Both the position numbers and the translations under genes were made by a program. A stretch of 64,000 nucleotides of DNA from Bacteroidota bacterium (GTDB lineage Bacteria > Bacteroidota > Bacteroidia > Chitinophagales > Chitinophagaceae). Position 1 is the stretch's first letter; every line of letters begins with the position of its first letter. Under the pieces are notes generated by a model. The model was not told the DNA's origin. It did no database searches and was given only the letters and a program-made list of their open reading frames with translations. The DNA is taken from positions 62,001-126,000 of the forward strand of contig CANGEP010000004.1 in the NCBI GenBank assembly GCA_947452905.1. Reading direction: 5' to 3'. Of the stretch, positions 41,391-50,679 are shown one piece after another.

Positions 41391-43037
41391 ATGAAACAAG
41401 TTTTTGTATTGGTTTTAGTAGGAATTTCTAGTTTCGCCATGGGACAAGACACTGTTACCAAGGCCGATTTAAACAGCGCAGCCAAAATCTTTGATCTTAA
41501 GTTTACACCCAAAGAAATAGATACACTTTATAGTGATGTAATTGATAATATTGCCAACTATAAAGCTATGCACAAGCTTTCCCTTCCTAATAGTGTTGGT
41601 TTAAGTACCTGGCAATTAGCGACCCCTCTTCCAAACCAAAAAAATATAGGTAAAACCAATTTTACTTTAACCACCGCAAGCTTGCCTGCACACAAAGAAG
41701 ATCTTGCTTTTTACAGTATTAGTGAACTAGCCTATTTGATAAAAAATAAAAAAATAAGCTCTTTAGCACTCACCCAATTTTTTATAGATCGTATTAAAAA
41801 ATATGGCGACACTTTAGAATGTGTAATTAGTTTACAAGAAAATATTGCTTATGAGCAAGCCAAAAAAGCAGATGCCGAAATTGCGGCAGGAAAATATCGT
41901 GGCTTATTACATGGTATACCTTACGGATTAAAAGATTTATTTGCTGTTAAAGGAACTAAAACCACTTGGGGTGCTGCCCCTTATAAAAATCAGGTGATTG
42001 AAGAAGATGCTTTTGTGTACACCCAATTAAAAAATGCAGGCGCCGTGTTAGTAGCTAAATTTACCTTAGGCGCCCTTGCCATGGGAGACTATTGGTATGG
42101 TGGTCGTACACGTAACCCTTGGAATTTAAAGTATGGATCTTCTGGTTCTTCTGCAGGATCAACTGCAGCAACAGTTGCTGGATTAGTACCCTTTGCTATT
42201 GGCACTGAAACCTATGGAAGTATTGTATCCCCTTCTACTCAATGTGGTGCTACCGGTTTAAGACCCACTTTTGGTAGCGTTAGCAGATCGGGGGCCATGG
42301 CCTTAAGTTATAGCTTAGATAAAGTAGGCCCTATTTGCCGAAGTGCAGCTGATGCTGCGATCGTTTTTAATTATATACATGGCACTGATGGCAAAGATTT
42401 ATCGGCTTATACAACTGCCTTTAATTACCCTGCCGAAAAGGATATAAGAAAAATGCGTATTGCTTATGCTAAAAATTATTTTGATAAAATAAAAGATAGT
42501 AATAGAAATGAGTTTAAAGTACTTGCAAGTTTTAGACAAATGGGAGTGGAATTAATCCCTGTAGATTTTCCGGACAGTGGTGTATACAATTTTAACATCA
42601 TGGATGTGGTGATTGGCGTAGAGTGTGCAGCTCAATTTGACGAAATGACCCGTTTGAATATTGACGATGAATTAACCAGACAAACTAAATACGATTGGCC
42701 TAATCAATTTAGAACAGCAAGATTTGTGCCAGCGGTAGAATACATCAATGCTCAAAGACACCGTACTTTATTAATGCAAAAAGTGAATGAAGTAATGAGT
42801 AAATACGATGCCATTATTTGTCCATCAAGAGGGGCAGAAGGCAATCAAGCCGCTATTACAAATTTAACGGGGCATCCAGTAGTATGTGTGCCTACTGGAT
42901 TTGATACTAGAAATAATTTACCTACAGGTATTAGCTTTGTAGGAAACTTATATGACGAGGGCACAATTTTGACAATTGCCGGCGCCTATCAACAAAAAAC
43001 AGATTGGAATAAAAAACATCCCACCTTATTTAAGTAA
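41391..43037 (+). CDS. Exported amidase (amidase-signature family)
   Basis: A 548-residue protein with a signal peptide (MKQVFVLVLVGISSFAMG before QD) and a complete amidase-signature domain: the catalytic lysine in GIPYGLKDLFAVKGTKTTWG, the Ser-cisSer pair in GSSGSSAGSTAATVAGLVPF, and GTETYGSIVSPSTQCG. It resembles GatA in fold but is exported and has no gatB/gatC neighbour, so it is not the tRNA amidotransferase. The substrate, presumably an amide or amino-acid derivative in the periplasm, is unknown. Nine bases separate its stop from the DUF4954 gene. Confidence 0.88.
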   Translation: MKQVFVLVLVGISSFAMGQDTVTKADLNSAAKIFDLKFTPKEIDTLYSDVIDNIANYKAMHKLSLPNSVGLSTWQLATPLPNQKNIGKTNFTLTTASLPAHKEDLAFYSISELAYLIKNKKISSLALTQFFIDRIKKYGDTLECVISLQENIAYEQAKKADAEIAAGKYRGLLHGIPYGLKDLFAVKGTKTTWGAAPYKNQVIEEDAFVYTQLKNAGAVLVAKFTLGALAMGDYWYGGRTRNPWNLKYGSSGSSAGSTAATVAGLVPFAIGTETYGSIVSPSTQCGATGLRPTFGSVSRSGAMALSYSLDKVGPICRSAADAAIVFNYIHGTDGKDLSAYTTAFNYPAEKDIRKMRIAYAKNYFDKIKDSNRNEFKVLASFRQMGVELIPVDFPDSGVYNFNIMDVVIGVECAAQFDEMTRLNIDDELTRQTKYDWPNQFRTARFVPAVEYINAQRHRTLLMQKVNEVMSKYDAIICPSRGAEGNQAAITNLTGHPVVCVPTGFDTRNNLPTGISFVGNLYDEGTILTIAGAYQQKTDWNKKHPTLFK

Positions 43038-43045
43038 TATAGCAT

Positions 43046-45259
43046 ATGAATATTATTAAAAAAATTGCAGTAAACCAATTAGGGTATGGTTTTATTAAAG
43101 AGCCCCCTAAAGGAAAAGACGAATACTATTTAAGAAACAAACAAAATAGAAGTGGTATTGAATATCGAAAATTAACTGCACTCGAAATTGAAATATTAGT
43201 ACGCAACCGAAACACCAGCGACAATTGGAGTGCTATTTTAGTATCAGAAGCATTCAATCCCGAATTAGTTAAAAACTGCTCTTTCTTTGGTTTAATTCGT
43301 ATAGGTAATCTTGAAAACAGTTGCTTAAGTTTTAGTGACTTAATTGTTCCCGTAGGTATTTACAACTCCACAATCATTAGTTGCGACTTTGGTAATAATG
43401 TAGCCATTCATAATGTAAACTATATGTCGCATTATATTTTAGGTAATGAAGTGATTGTTACCAATGTAAATGAAATGGTAGCAACCAATCACGCTAAATT
43501 CGGAAATGGTATTATAAAAAAAGGAGAATCGGAATCGGTAAGAATATGGCTTGAACTCTGCAACGAAAACACAGGCCGCAAGGTTTTGCCATTTAATGGC
43601 ATGACTACCGGAGATGCTTATATATGGACCAGAAACAGACACGACAATGCTTTACAACAAAAATTTATTGAACTTACCGATAACCAATTTGATAATAAAT
43701 TGGGATATTATGGTAAGATTGGCGATCGTACCATTGTTAAAAACTGTAAGATTATTAAAGATGTTTGGATTGGTGAAGATGCTTATTTAAAGGGGGCCAA
43801 TAAAATAAAAAATGTTACTATTAATTCTCATCCAGAAGCCAAAACACAAATTGGAGAAGGATGTGAATTGGTGAATGGTATAATTGGCTATGGCTGTAGA
43901 ATATTTTATGGTATTAAAGCCGTACGTTTTGTACTCTCCGATTATTCTCAACTTAAATATGGGGCTCGTTTGATTAACTCTTTTTTAGGTCCTAATGCCA
44001 CTATCTCTTGTTGCGAGGTTTTAAATTCATTAATATTCCCAGCGCATGAACAACACCATAACAATAGTTTTTTATGTGCTGCATTAGTGATGGGCCAATC
44101 TAATATTGCCGCAGGTGCTACTCTAGGATCAAATCACAATAGTAGAGGAGCAGATGGTGAAGTTATCATGGGAAGAGGATTTTGGCCTGGATTATGTGTA
44201 AGCATAAAACATAATTCAAGTTTTGCGAGTTTCTCTTTACTCAATAAAGGCGACTATAATTATGAACTCCATATTCCCATCCCTTTTTCACTTATTAGTA
44301 ACGACCCTTTAAAGGATGAATTAATTATCATGCCTGGCTATTGGTTCTTGTATAACTTTTATGCCTTAGCAAGGAATGCATGGAAATATGTAGATAGAGA
44401 TAAGAGAAAATATAAAACACCTATTTATGAATATGGCTATTTAGCACCAGATGCGATGAATGAGTTATTAATGGCGCAGAAAATTATGGCAAAGGCTACT
44501 GCCACAGCCTTTTTACTTAAATCAGGAAAAGCAATCCCAGCAGACGAAGATAAGCTATTAGCCATGGGACAGGAATTGCTAAAAAATAAATCCAAAAAAG
44601 AAATTGAAGGATTAGAAATTATAGCTACGGGTTTTGAAAATAGCAAGCGTAAAGCGAAGATGGTGAAAGTATATGATGCCTACCATATGTTTGAAAGAAT
44701 TATCCTGCTATATGGCATGGAGGCATTAGTAGCAGCAGTAGAAAATAAAAAAGGGAAACAAGTTTTAGCTGCTGTAAAAAGTATAGAGCCTAATTATTCA
44801 AATTTGGAATGGTCTAATATTGGTGGACAATTGATGCCTAAAAAATCCGAACTATCATTATTAAGTAAAATAAAATCAGGCAGTATTGCGAGCTGGAATG
44901 AAGTACATGATTTTTACGAAACAGAATCTAATAAATATGTACAAAGAAAAAACAACCATGCACTCGCTTGTCTTGAAATTTGCACGGGTATAAAATTAAG
45001 CTCACTTAGTCAAAAACAATTTATCGAATGGCTCGATACATATGTTGAAATCAAAAAAGATATTACACAAAGAATCGAGAAAACGAGAGCTAAAGACTAT
45101 AGCAATCCTTTCCGAAAAATGGTCTACGCCAATGAAGCAGAGATGATAGCCGTGGTGGGCGACCTTAAAGACAATGGTTTTATCAATGAACAGAATGCTT
45201 CGATAATTATATTGAGCGAAAAAATTAGTACGCTAAAAAGGGAATTAAGTAAAAAGTAA
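43046..45259 (+). CDS. DUF4954 protein (left-handed beta-helix acyltransferase/nucleotidyltransferase-like)
   Basis: A 737-residue cytosolic protein. Residues ~70-330 contain hexapeptide-like beta-helix repeats (for example IRIGNLENSCLSFSDLIVPV, IGDRTIVKNCKIIKDVWIGE, INSHPEAKTQIGEGCELVNG), as in LpxA/GlmU-type proteins. The C-terminal ~250 residues are helical (YHMFERIILLYGMEALV and following). It matches the Bacteroidota family DUF4954, which has no assigned reaction. Sugar-nucleotide or acyl-transfer chemistry is an inference from the fold only. The stop abuts the convergent porin gene with no gap. Confidence 0.78.
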   Translation: MNIIKKIAVNQLGYGFIKEPPKGKDEYYLRNKQNRSGIEYRKLTALEIEILVRNRNTSDNWSAILVSEAFNPELVKNCSFFGLIRIGNLENSCLSFSDLIVPVGIYNSTIISCDFGNNVAIHNVNYMSHYILGNEVIVTNVNEMVATNHAKFGNGIIKKGESESVRIWLELCNENTGRKVLPFNGMTTGDAYIWTRNRHDNALQQKFIELTDNQFDNKLGYYGKIGDRTIVKNCKIIKDVWIGEDAYLKGANKIKNVTINSHPEAKTQIGEGCELVNGIIGYGCRIFYGIKAVRFVLSDYSQLKYGARLINSFLGPNATISCCEVLNSLIFPAHEQHHNNSFLCAALVMGQSNIAAGATLGSNHNSRGADGEVIMGRGFWPGLCVSIKHNSSFASFSLLNKGDYNYELHIPIPFSLISNDPLKDELIIMPGYWFLYNFYALARNAWKYVDRDKRKYKTPIYEYGYLAPDAMNELLMAQKIMAKATATAFLLKSGKAIPADEDKLLAMGQELLKNKSKKEIEGLEIIATGFENSKRKAKMVKVYDAYHMFERIILLYGMEALVAAVENKKGKQVLAAVKSIEPNYSNLEWSNIGGQLMPKKSELSLLSKIKSGSIASWNEVHDFYETESNKYVQRKNNHALACLEICTGIKLSSLSQKQFIEWLDTYVEIKKDITQRIEKTRAKDYSNPFRKMVYANEAEMIAVVGDLKDNGFINEQNASIIILSEKISTLKRELSKK

Positions 45260-45868
45260 TTAAAACTTAAATAAAGACATTCCGATACCTAATTGCCATT
45301 GTTTGGTTTTCCAGCTAGACTCGTCTTTTAAATTACTGCCTAGTTCGCTTGCAGAAGCTACTCTATTCATGCCAATAACATATCTACCATAAAGATAAAA
45401 ACCACCAAGGTCGAATTTAGCACCTCCTACAAAGGAGAATTCTCCAGAAGCAAAAGCAAGTTTAGCATTCTCTTTCCCATCCTTGGTTTGATCTAATAAA
45501 ATTCCATATTGAGGACCCGCATAAATCGAAAAACTCTTGGTTGGATTCAATTGAGCTAATACAGGAATTATCAAATAATTTAAATGATAGGTTTCGGGAC
45601 TTGTTTTACTATTGCCTAACACATCAATGATGGTAGGGCTTGCTTCTAATTTTGTTTGCGACAATACGGCCTCAGGTGCAATGCTAAATTTATCAGATAT
45701 GCCAAAACTAGCGGCAACACCAGCATGATAGGAAGCTGAATTGTGATCCGCAGCTACATTATTTACACTCGAAAAATTCTGTCCCACTTTAATACCCAAA
45801 TTAAATTTTCCTTGTGCCTCCCCAAATAAGGAAAGACTCATACAAAAAACTATCATCCATTTTTTCAT
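45260..45868 (-). CDS. Small porin-like outer-membrane beta-barrel protein
   Basis: A 202-residue protein with a signal peptide (MKKWMIVFCMSLSLFGEAQG), then amphipathic beta strands starting KFNLGIKVGQNFSSVNNVAA and ending with LGIGMSLFKF, the C-terminal aromatic residue used by the BAM machinery. This is the OMP_b-brl_2 (porin family, outer-membrane protein beta-barrel) type. The ligand is not predictable. It lies 23 bases after the metallophosphoesterase gene on the same strand. Confidence 0.8.
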   Translation of the reverse strand: MKKWMIVFCMSLSLFGEAQGKFNLGIKVGQNFSSVNNVAADHNSASYHAGVAASFGISDKFSIAPEAVLSQTKLEASPTIIDVLGNSKTSPETYHLNYLIIPVLAQLNPTKSFSIYAGPQYGILLDQTKDGKENAKLAFASGEFSFVGGAKFDLGGFYLYGRYVIGMNRVASASELGSNLKDESSWKTKQWQLGIGMSLFKF

Positions 45869-45891
45869 ACAATCAATTTTCTATCACAAAA

Positions 45892-47127
45892 TTAAACCAA
45901 TTCTAGTAAAGTAATTTCGGGCATAATACCTACCCTTCCTGGATAACCTAAAAAACCAAAACCTCTATTTACATATAACTGTTGATCTTGAATTTTATAA
46001 ATTCCCGCCCATTGCTTATAGACCCACTGAACGGGGCTCCATTTAAAATAGGGGTTCTCTAATCCAAATTGCATGCCATGGGTGTGGCCTGACAACATTA
46101 GATGTACTTGAGGATATTCAGGAATCACTTGTGCCTCCCAATGACTTGGGTCGTGACTCATTAAAATGATGGCATCAGCATCAATGACTCCCTTCATAGC
46201 TAAATCCATCTTCCCATATTTGGGAAATCTTGCTTTAGCCCCCCAGTTTTCAATTCCTACAATTGTTAAATTGGCACCCTCCTTTTCAAGCTTCACATGT
46301 TCATTCATCAGTAAACGCCATCCTAAATTGGCATGTACTTGCATCAGATCTTTTAAATTTTGTTGTTTTGCTTCGGGAGAATCCCATCTAACATAGTCAC
46401 CATAATCATGATTTCCCAAAGTACTAAACACGCCATAGGGTGCTTTAATTTGATTAAATGTTTCCATCCAATCATGCATCTCTGTGGCTTTGTCATTTAC
46501 TAAATCGCCAGTAAACAAAACTAAATCGGCGTTTTGTTTCTTAATTAAATCAATTCCTTTTTGTACGGCTGCTTTATCTTGTAAAGAACCACTATGTATA
46601 TCGCTAATATGAATAATTTTAAATCCCTTAAACGCGATTGGTAAATTAGGGATAGAAACTTTTTTTCGTATCAGTTTGTAATTGTATTTATTGCCAAAAC
46701 CATACACCAATGAAAAAAACAAAGTAGACGCTAAGCCCACCCCCAACCAACTTAAAAAAGTAGATCTTGGAATACCATTTTCAGTATTCATAAATTTAGC
46801 CCCAGTACTGGATGTTATTTTAGCAGCCGTCCAAAAAGCCCCTCTTCTAATATCATCCACTAAAAAAACAATGGCACTGATCAATTGAGAGAAAATCCAA
46901 CCCATGCTAATCGAAAAAATATATTGTCTAAAATAAGGATTGGTTGTATAGGGGACTAATAGTAGAGAGCCAATTGCCACCACGCAGAGGGTCCAATAAA
47001 GCATACTAACCATTGTTCTGGCAAGGGTGCCATAGCCCTGAAGTAAATGCTTAACTACCTGGTAGACATAAAAATCTATGAGAATCAATACAATTAGCAG
47101 GAGGGAGATAAAAACGGGGTTTCTCAT
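45892..47127 (-). CDS. Membrane-anchored calcineurin-like metallophosphoesterase
   Basis: A 411-residue protein with about four N-terminal transmembrane segments in residues 1-160 (MRNPVFISLLLIVLILIDFY, YWTLCVVAIGSLLLVP, a third near 75-90 and one near 130-145). The phosphoesterase domain has KIIHISDIHSGS (DxH), VLFTGDLVND (GDxxD), TLGNHDYGDY (GNHD), MSHDP and LSGHTHGMQFG (GHTH). The YaeI-like subgroup includes lipid-headgroup phosphodiesterases such as UDP-diacylglucosamine pyrophosphatase relatives; the substrate here is not known. Confidence 0.87.
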   Translation of the reverse strand: MRNPVFISLLLIVLILIDFYVYQVVKHLLQGYGTLARTMVSMLYWTLCVVAIGSLLLVPYTTNPYFRQYIFSISMGWIFSQLISAIVFLVDDIRRGAFWTAAKITSSTGAKFMNTENGIPRSTFLSWLGVGLASTLFFSLVYGFGNKYNYKLIRKKVSIPNLPIAFKGFKIIHISDIHSGSLQDKAAVQKGIDLIKKQNADLVLFTGDLVNDKATEMHDWMETFNQIKAPYGVFSTLGNHDYGDYVRWDSPEAKQQNLKDLMQVHANLGWRLLMNEHVKLEKEGANLTIVGIENWGAKARFPKYGKMDLAMKGVIDADAIILMSHDPSHWEAQVIPEYPQVHLMLSGHTHGMQFGLENPYFKWSPVQWVYKQWAGIYKIQDQQLYVNRGFGFLGYPGRVGIMPEITLLELV

Positions 47128-47143
47128 AGTATTATTTAAAGGG

Positions 47144-47151
47144 CAAAAATA
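47144..47151 (-). promoter_or_regulatory. Promoter -7 element of the metallophosphoesterase gene (TATTTTTG)
   Basis: The minus strand reads TATTTTTG, a full match, 16 nt upstream of the ATG at 47127. It stands back-to-back with the parA -7 element, 13 bp away. Confidence 0.6.
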
Positions 47152-47164
47152 GGGTCAAAAGCCT

Positions 47165-47172
47165 TATTTTTG
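47165..47172 (+). promoter_or_regulatory. Promoter -7 element of the parA operon (TATTTTTG)
   Basis: TATTTTTG, a full match, ends 24 nt before ATG 47197. It shows that the longer parA frame starting with the TTG at 47170 is not real, since that codon is part of the promoter. Confidence 0.6.
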
Positions 47173-47196
47173 GCAGAAATTAAGGATCCCCATTTT

Positions 47197-47997
47197 ATGG
47201 CAAGAATTATAGGCATAGCAAATCAAAAAGGAGGGGTGGGAAAAACCACTTCTGCCATCAATATTGCGGCAAGTTTGGCTGTATTAGAATACAAGACTTT
47301 ATTGATTGATGCTGATCCTCAAGCCAATAGCACTACTGGAGTTGGTTTTGATTTGCATAATATTACCACTAGTTTATATGATGGTATGATTAACCATACC
47401 CCCCTTTCGGATATTATTTTAAAATCGGAGATCCCTCATTTAGATGTCATCCCATCTCATATCGATTTGGTAGGTGCCGAAATAGAATTAGTAAATTTTC
47501 CTAATAGAGAAAATGTTTTAAAAGAACTTTTAGTGCCAATTCAAGATCAATACGATTTTATTATTATCGATTGTTTACCTTCTTTGGGATTAATAACCGT
47601 GAATGCTTTAGTGGCTGCCACCAGTGTTATAGTTCCTGTCCAATGTGAGTTTTTTGCGCTAGAAGGATTAGGTAAGTTATTAAACACTATTAAAATTGTA
47701 CAAAGTCGTTTGAACCCAGATTTACAAATCGAAGGTATTTTAATGACGATGTATGATGGTCGATTACGTTTAAGCAATCAAGTAGTGAGTGAAGTAAGAA
47801 AACATTTTGATGACATGGTGTTCTCCACGATCATTCACAGAAATACAAGATTAAGTGAAGCACCTAGTGTAGGTAAACCTGTAATACTATATGATGCCGA
47901 CAGCAAGGGTACAGTAAACTACTTAAACTTAGCTAAAGAGATTTTACAAAAAAATGGCATGACCAATATGAGTAATGCTGAGAGAATAATAGATTAA
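47197..47997 (+). CDS. parA: Chromosome-partitioning ATPase ParA (Soj)
   Basis: A 266-residue MinD/ParA-type ATPase. The deviant Walker A reads [19 protein letters not shown], with the signature lysine; Walker A' [18 protein letters not shown] and Walker [18 protein letters not shown] follow, then [16 protein letters not shown]. It binds DNA non-specifically and works with ParB in origin segregation. ATG 47197 gives the usual N-terminus [10 protein letters not shown]. It is two bases upstream of parB. The parAB-DUF5683-dapB order is a common Bacteroidota arrangement. Confidence 0.95.
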   Translation: MARIIGIANQKGGVGKTTSAINIAASLAVLEYKTLLIDADPQANSTTGVGFDLHNITTSLYDGMINHTPLSDIILKSEIPHLDVIPSHIDLVGAEIELVNFPNRENVLKELLVPIQDQYDFIIIDCLPSLGLITVNALVAATSVIVPVQCEFFALEGLGKLLNTIKIVQSRLNPDLQIEGILMTMYDGRLRLSNQVVSEVRKHFDDMVFSTIIHRNTRLSEAPSVGKPVILYDADSKGTVNYLNLAKEILQKNGMTNMSNAERIID

Positions 47998-47999
47998 CT

Positions 48000-48917
48000 A
48001 TGAGCAAGAGTACACCCAATAAAGACATGATTGGAAAAGGGCTACGTTCCTTATTGCAAAGCATAGATGCTGATTATAAAAATCCAGCAGGTAAAGTAGA
48101 AGCTGCCACTATCGAGAAAGCAGTAGCTAGCAATAGAATTGCTTTAGATGCTATACAGGTTAATCCAAAAAATCCAAGAAAGGATTTTGACGAAGTGGCT
48201 TTACAAGAATTAAGACACTCCATTAAACTACATGATATTATTCAACCGATCACGGTGGCTCAATTACCCAATGGAAAATATCAATTAATTGCAGGAGAAC
48301 GCCGTTTTCGTGCCGCTAAACTTGCAGGCTTAACTGATATCCCTGCTTATATTCGTCAGGGGAATGATCAGGAATTATTAGAATTGGCATTATTAGAGAA
48401 TTTACAAAGAGTTGATTTAAACGAAATAGAAGTTGCTTTATCCTATCAAAGAATGATGCAGGAACTTAACTATACCCAAGAGAAAGTTTCTGAACGTATG
48501 GGAAAAGATCGTTCTACCATTGCCAATTATATACGTTTATTAGAATTACCCCCTAGCATTCAAGCTGCTGTTCGAAAAGGAACATTAAGTGTAAGCTTAG
48601 CCAAAATATTAATAGGTAAAGAAGTGGATGTTCAATTGTATCTCTTCAAAGAGATTATTGAAAAAGGATTAACCGTTCGACAAACCGAAGAATTAGTTAA
48701 GAAAACAGTTAAAGGGGCGAGTCAAAAATCTGGTGCAGCTTCTAAAAACCAGCTCTCTCCTGTTTATAAAAAATTAGAAGACAAATTAGCAAGTCACTTA
48801 AGTGCAAAGGTTACCTTGCAACATCAAAAAAATGGATCAGGTAAAATTACGGTTGAATACCATGACCTTAATGGCCTTAACAAGATTTTAGAAGCCATGC
48901 AAATTAGCATTAGTTAA
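48000..48917 (+). CDS. parB: ParB/RepB/Spo0J family partition protein
   Basis: A 305-residue centromere-binding CTPase. The N-terminal ParB/sulfiredoxin domain has IQVNPKNPRKDFDEVALQEL, IIQPITVAQL and the CTP-binding GERRFRAAKLAGL. The DNA-binding part has LLENLQRVDLNEIEVALSYQ and the helix-turn-helix TQEKVSERMGKDRSTIANYI. The C-terminal dimerisation domain follows (LEDKLASHLSAKVTL). No consensus parS (TGTTTCACGTGAAACA) is seen in this window. Confidence 0.95.
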   Translation: MSKSTPNKDMIGKGLRSLLQSIDADYKNPAGKVEAATIEKAVASNRIALDAIQVNPKNPRKDFDEVALQELRHSIKLHDIIQPITVAQLPNGKYQLIAGERRFRAAKLAGLTDIPAYIRQGNDQELLELALLENLQRVDLNEIEVALSYQRMMQELNYTQEKVSERMGKDRSTIANYIRLLELPPSIQAAVRKGTLSVSLAKILIGKEVDVQLYLFKEIIEKGLTVRQTEELVKKTVKGASQKSGAASKNQLSPVYKKLEDKLASHLSAKVTLQHQKNGSGKITVEYHDLNGLNKILEAMQISIS

Positions 48918-48936
48918 ACAAAGCATACCCCATAGG

Positions 48937-49509
48937 ATGAGGCGATTACTTTTTATTTTGGTTCTTATGGTTTTTCAACAAACCAGTTGGAGCCAGGATA
49001 GCGCTTATTTAAAACAAGCCGATTCCTTAACTCATCATAGCCCTAAACGTGCTACACGTCGCTCTGCAATATTACCAGGTTGGGGACAAGCCTATAATAA
49101 ACAGTATTGGAAAATTCCTTTAGTATATGGTGTATTAGCTATCCCAGCTTCTACTTTTATTTACAATACCGACTTGTACAATAAAACTAAAATTGCTTAT
49201 CAAGCAAGATTTAAAGAATCCAATGGCGATAAATCTGAATTGGGATTAATTGATCCTAGCTTACAAAAACTAAGCTTAGGCTCACTACAGAGTTATAAAA
49301 ATATTTTTAGAAGAGATCGGGATTATTCCATTATGTGGTTCATCTTAGCTTGGGGATTAAACGTTGCAGATGCCACGGTATCAGGAAATTTAAAAGAGTT
49401 TAATGTGAATCATAATTTGTCGATGCGCATAGAACCTTTTTCACAACCCTTATTGCAGCAATCAGGATTGTCCTTGCAATTTCATTTTAATAATACACAC
49501 TCGAAATAA
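48937..49509 (+). CDS. DUF5683 protein with signal peptide
   Basis: A 190-residue envelope protein. A signal peptide (RRLLFILVLMVFQQTSW, then SQDS) is followed by the characteristic RRSAILPGWGQAYNKQYWK segment (about residues 42-60) and hydrophobic stretches (LVYGVLAIPASTFIY near residue 64-78, YSIMWFILAWGLNVADATV near 132-150), typical of DUF5683. The family has no known function but regularly sits between parB and dapB in Bacteroidota. It starts 19 bases after parB and ends 7 bases before dapB. Confidence 0.8.
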   Translation: MRRLLFILVLMVFQQTSWSQDSAYLKQADSLTHHSPKRATRRSAILPGWGQAYNKQYWKIPLVYGVLAIPASTFIYNTDLYNKTKIAYQARFKESNGDKSELGLIDPSLQKLSLGSLQSYKNIFRRDRDYSIMWFILAWGLNVADATVSGNLKEFNVNHNLSMRIEPFSQPLLQQSGLSLQFHFNNTHSK

Positions 49510-49516
49510 TAGCAAC

Positions 49517-50233
49517 ATGAAAATAGCATTGATAGGTTATGGTAAAATGGGCAAAGCCATTGAAGAAATTGCATTAGCAAAAGGACATGAAATTGTTTTA
49601 AAAATAGATGTTCAAAATAGTCATGAATTTACTCAGGAAGCTATTGACAAAGCAGAAGTGGCTATCGAATTCACTGGCCCACATAGTGCTTATGAAAATG
49701 TAAAAAAATGTTTAACATTGGGTGTTCCTGTGGTAAGTGGTTCTACCGGGTGGCTTGACAAATGGGCCGAAATAGAAACACTATGTATACAAAATAAGGG
49801 GTGTTTAATATACTCAAGTAATTATAGCATTGGGGTAAATTTATTTTTTGAGCTAAATAAACAATTAGCCAAATTAATGGAACCTTATCAAGACTATGAT
49901 GTATCGATGAAAGAGATTCACCATACCGAGAAAAAGGATGCTCCTAGTGGTACTGCCATTTCTTTGGCCGAACAAATCTTAGCCGAAGTAGGTCGAAAAA
50001 ATAAATGGGTTAATGAAGCGTCTATCAATGTAAATGAACTAGTGATTCGTTCGGAGAGAATCGATCCAGCACCGGGCACCCACACAGTAACCTACCACAG
50101 TACTATTGACGATATTGAAATTACCCATACAGCACATACCCGAAAAGGCTTTGCGGCTGGCGCGGTGCTGGCAGCAGAATTTGCCTATCAAAAAAATGGT
50201 ATCTTTACCATGAAAGATGTACTAGGAATTTAA
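49517..50233 (+). CDS. dapB: 4-hydroxy-tetrahydrodipicolinate reductase
   Basis: A 238-residue NAD(P)H enzyme of lysine and diaminopimelate synthesis. The Rossmann loop reads IALIGYGKMGKAIEEIA; AEVAIEFTGPHSAYENV, SGSTGWLDKW and YSSNYSIGVNLFFEL follow, then the substrate motif EIHHTEKKDAPSGTAISLAE with its catalytic lysine. It is shorter than the 270-residue E. coli enzyme, which is normal in Bacteroidota. It overlaps nothing but stands one base before the rrf2 gene. Confidence 0.95.
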   Translation: MKIALIGYGKMGKAIEEIALAKGHEIVLKIDVQNSHEFTQEAIDKAEVAIEFTGPHSAYENVKKCLTLGVPVVSGSTGWLDKWAEIETLCIQNKGCLIYSSNYSIGVNLFFELNKQLAKLMEPYQDYDVSMKEIHHTEKKDAPSGTAISLAEQILAEVGRKNKWVNEASINVNELVIRSERIDPAPGTHTVTYHSTIDDIEITHTAHTRKGFAAGAVLAAEFAYQKNGIFTMKDVLGI

Positions 50234-50234
50234 T

Positions 50235-50648
50235 ATGCTATCAAAGAAAACTCAATATGCATTACAAGCGCTTTCCTATATGGTAGGGAAACATACTGAT
50301 GCGCCTATACTAATTGCCGAAATTGCAGAACAAAAAAACATTCCTCTAAAGTTTCTAGAAAATATTTTATTAGAACTAAAAAAGGCTGGCTTTTTAGAAA
50401 GTAAAAAAGGTAAAAATGGTGGTTACTTTTTTGCCCTTGAACCTGCTACAATTAAACTCTCTTCTATTTTCAGAACCATCGAAGGCCCCATTGCATTACT
50501 GCCTTGCGTAAGCCTTAATTTTTATAAAAAATGTGACGATTGTAACGAAAAAAAATGTGGTATTAACAAAGTAATGATTGAAGTACGAGATAATACCCTA
50601 TCTGTTTTAGATCAAAGAACTGTAGCCGATTTATTTATAGCCAAATAA
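50235..50648 (+). CDS. Rrf2-family transcriptional regulator with probable Fe-S ligands
   Basis: A 137-residue winged-helix regulator: MLSKKTQYALQALSYM, the recognition helix region IPLKFLENILLELKKAGFLE and the wing SKKGKNGGYFFAL. Cysteines C91, C100, C103 and C108 form a cluster-binding region like that of IscR/NsrR, so it probably responds to iron-sulfur status or nitric oxide. The spacing (x8, x2, x4) differs from the classical three-cysteine set. It starts 1 base after dapB; target genes are not apparent, though the outer-membrane gene downstream is one candidate. Confidence 0.85.
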   Translation: MLSKKTQYALQALSYMVGKHTDAPILIAEIAEQKNIPLKFLENILLELKKAGFLESKKGKNGGYFFALEPATIKLSSIFRTIEGPIALLPCVSLNFYKKCDDCNEKKCGINKVMIEVRDNTLSVLDQRTVADLFIAK

Positions 50649-50679
50649 GTTGGATTTTTTATACACTCAAAAATTCTCT

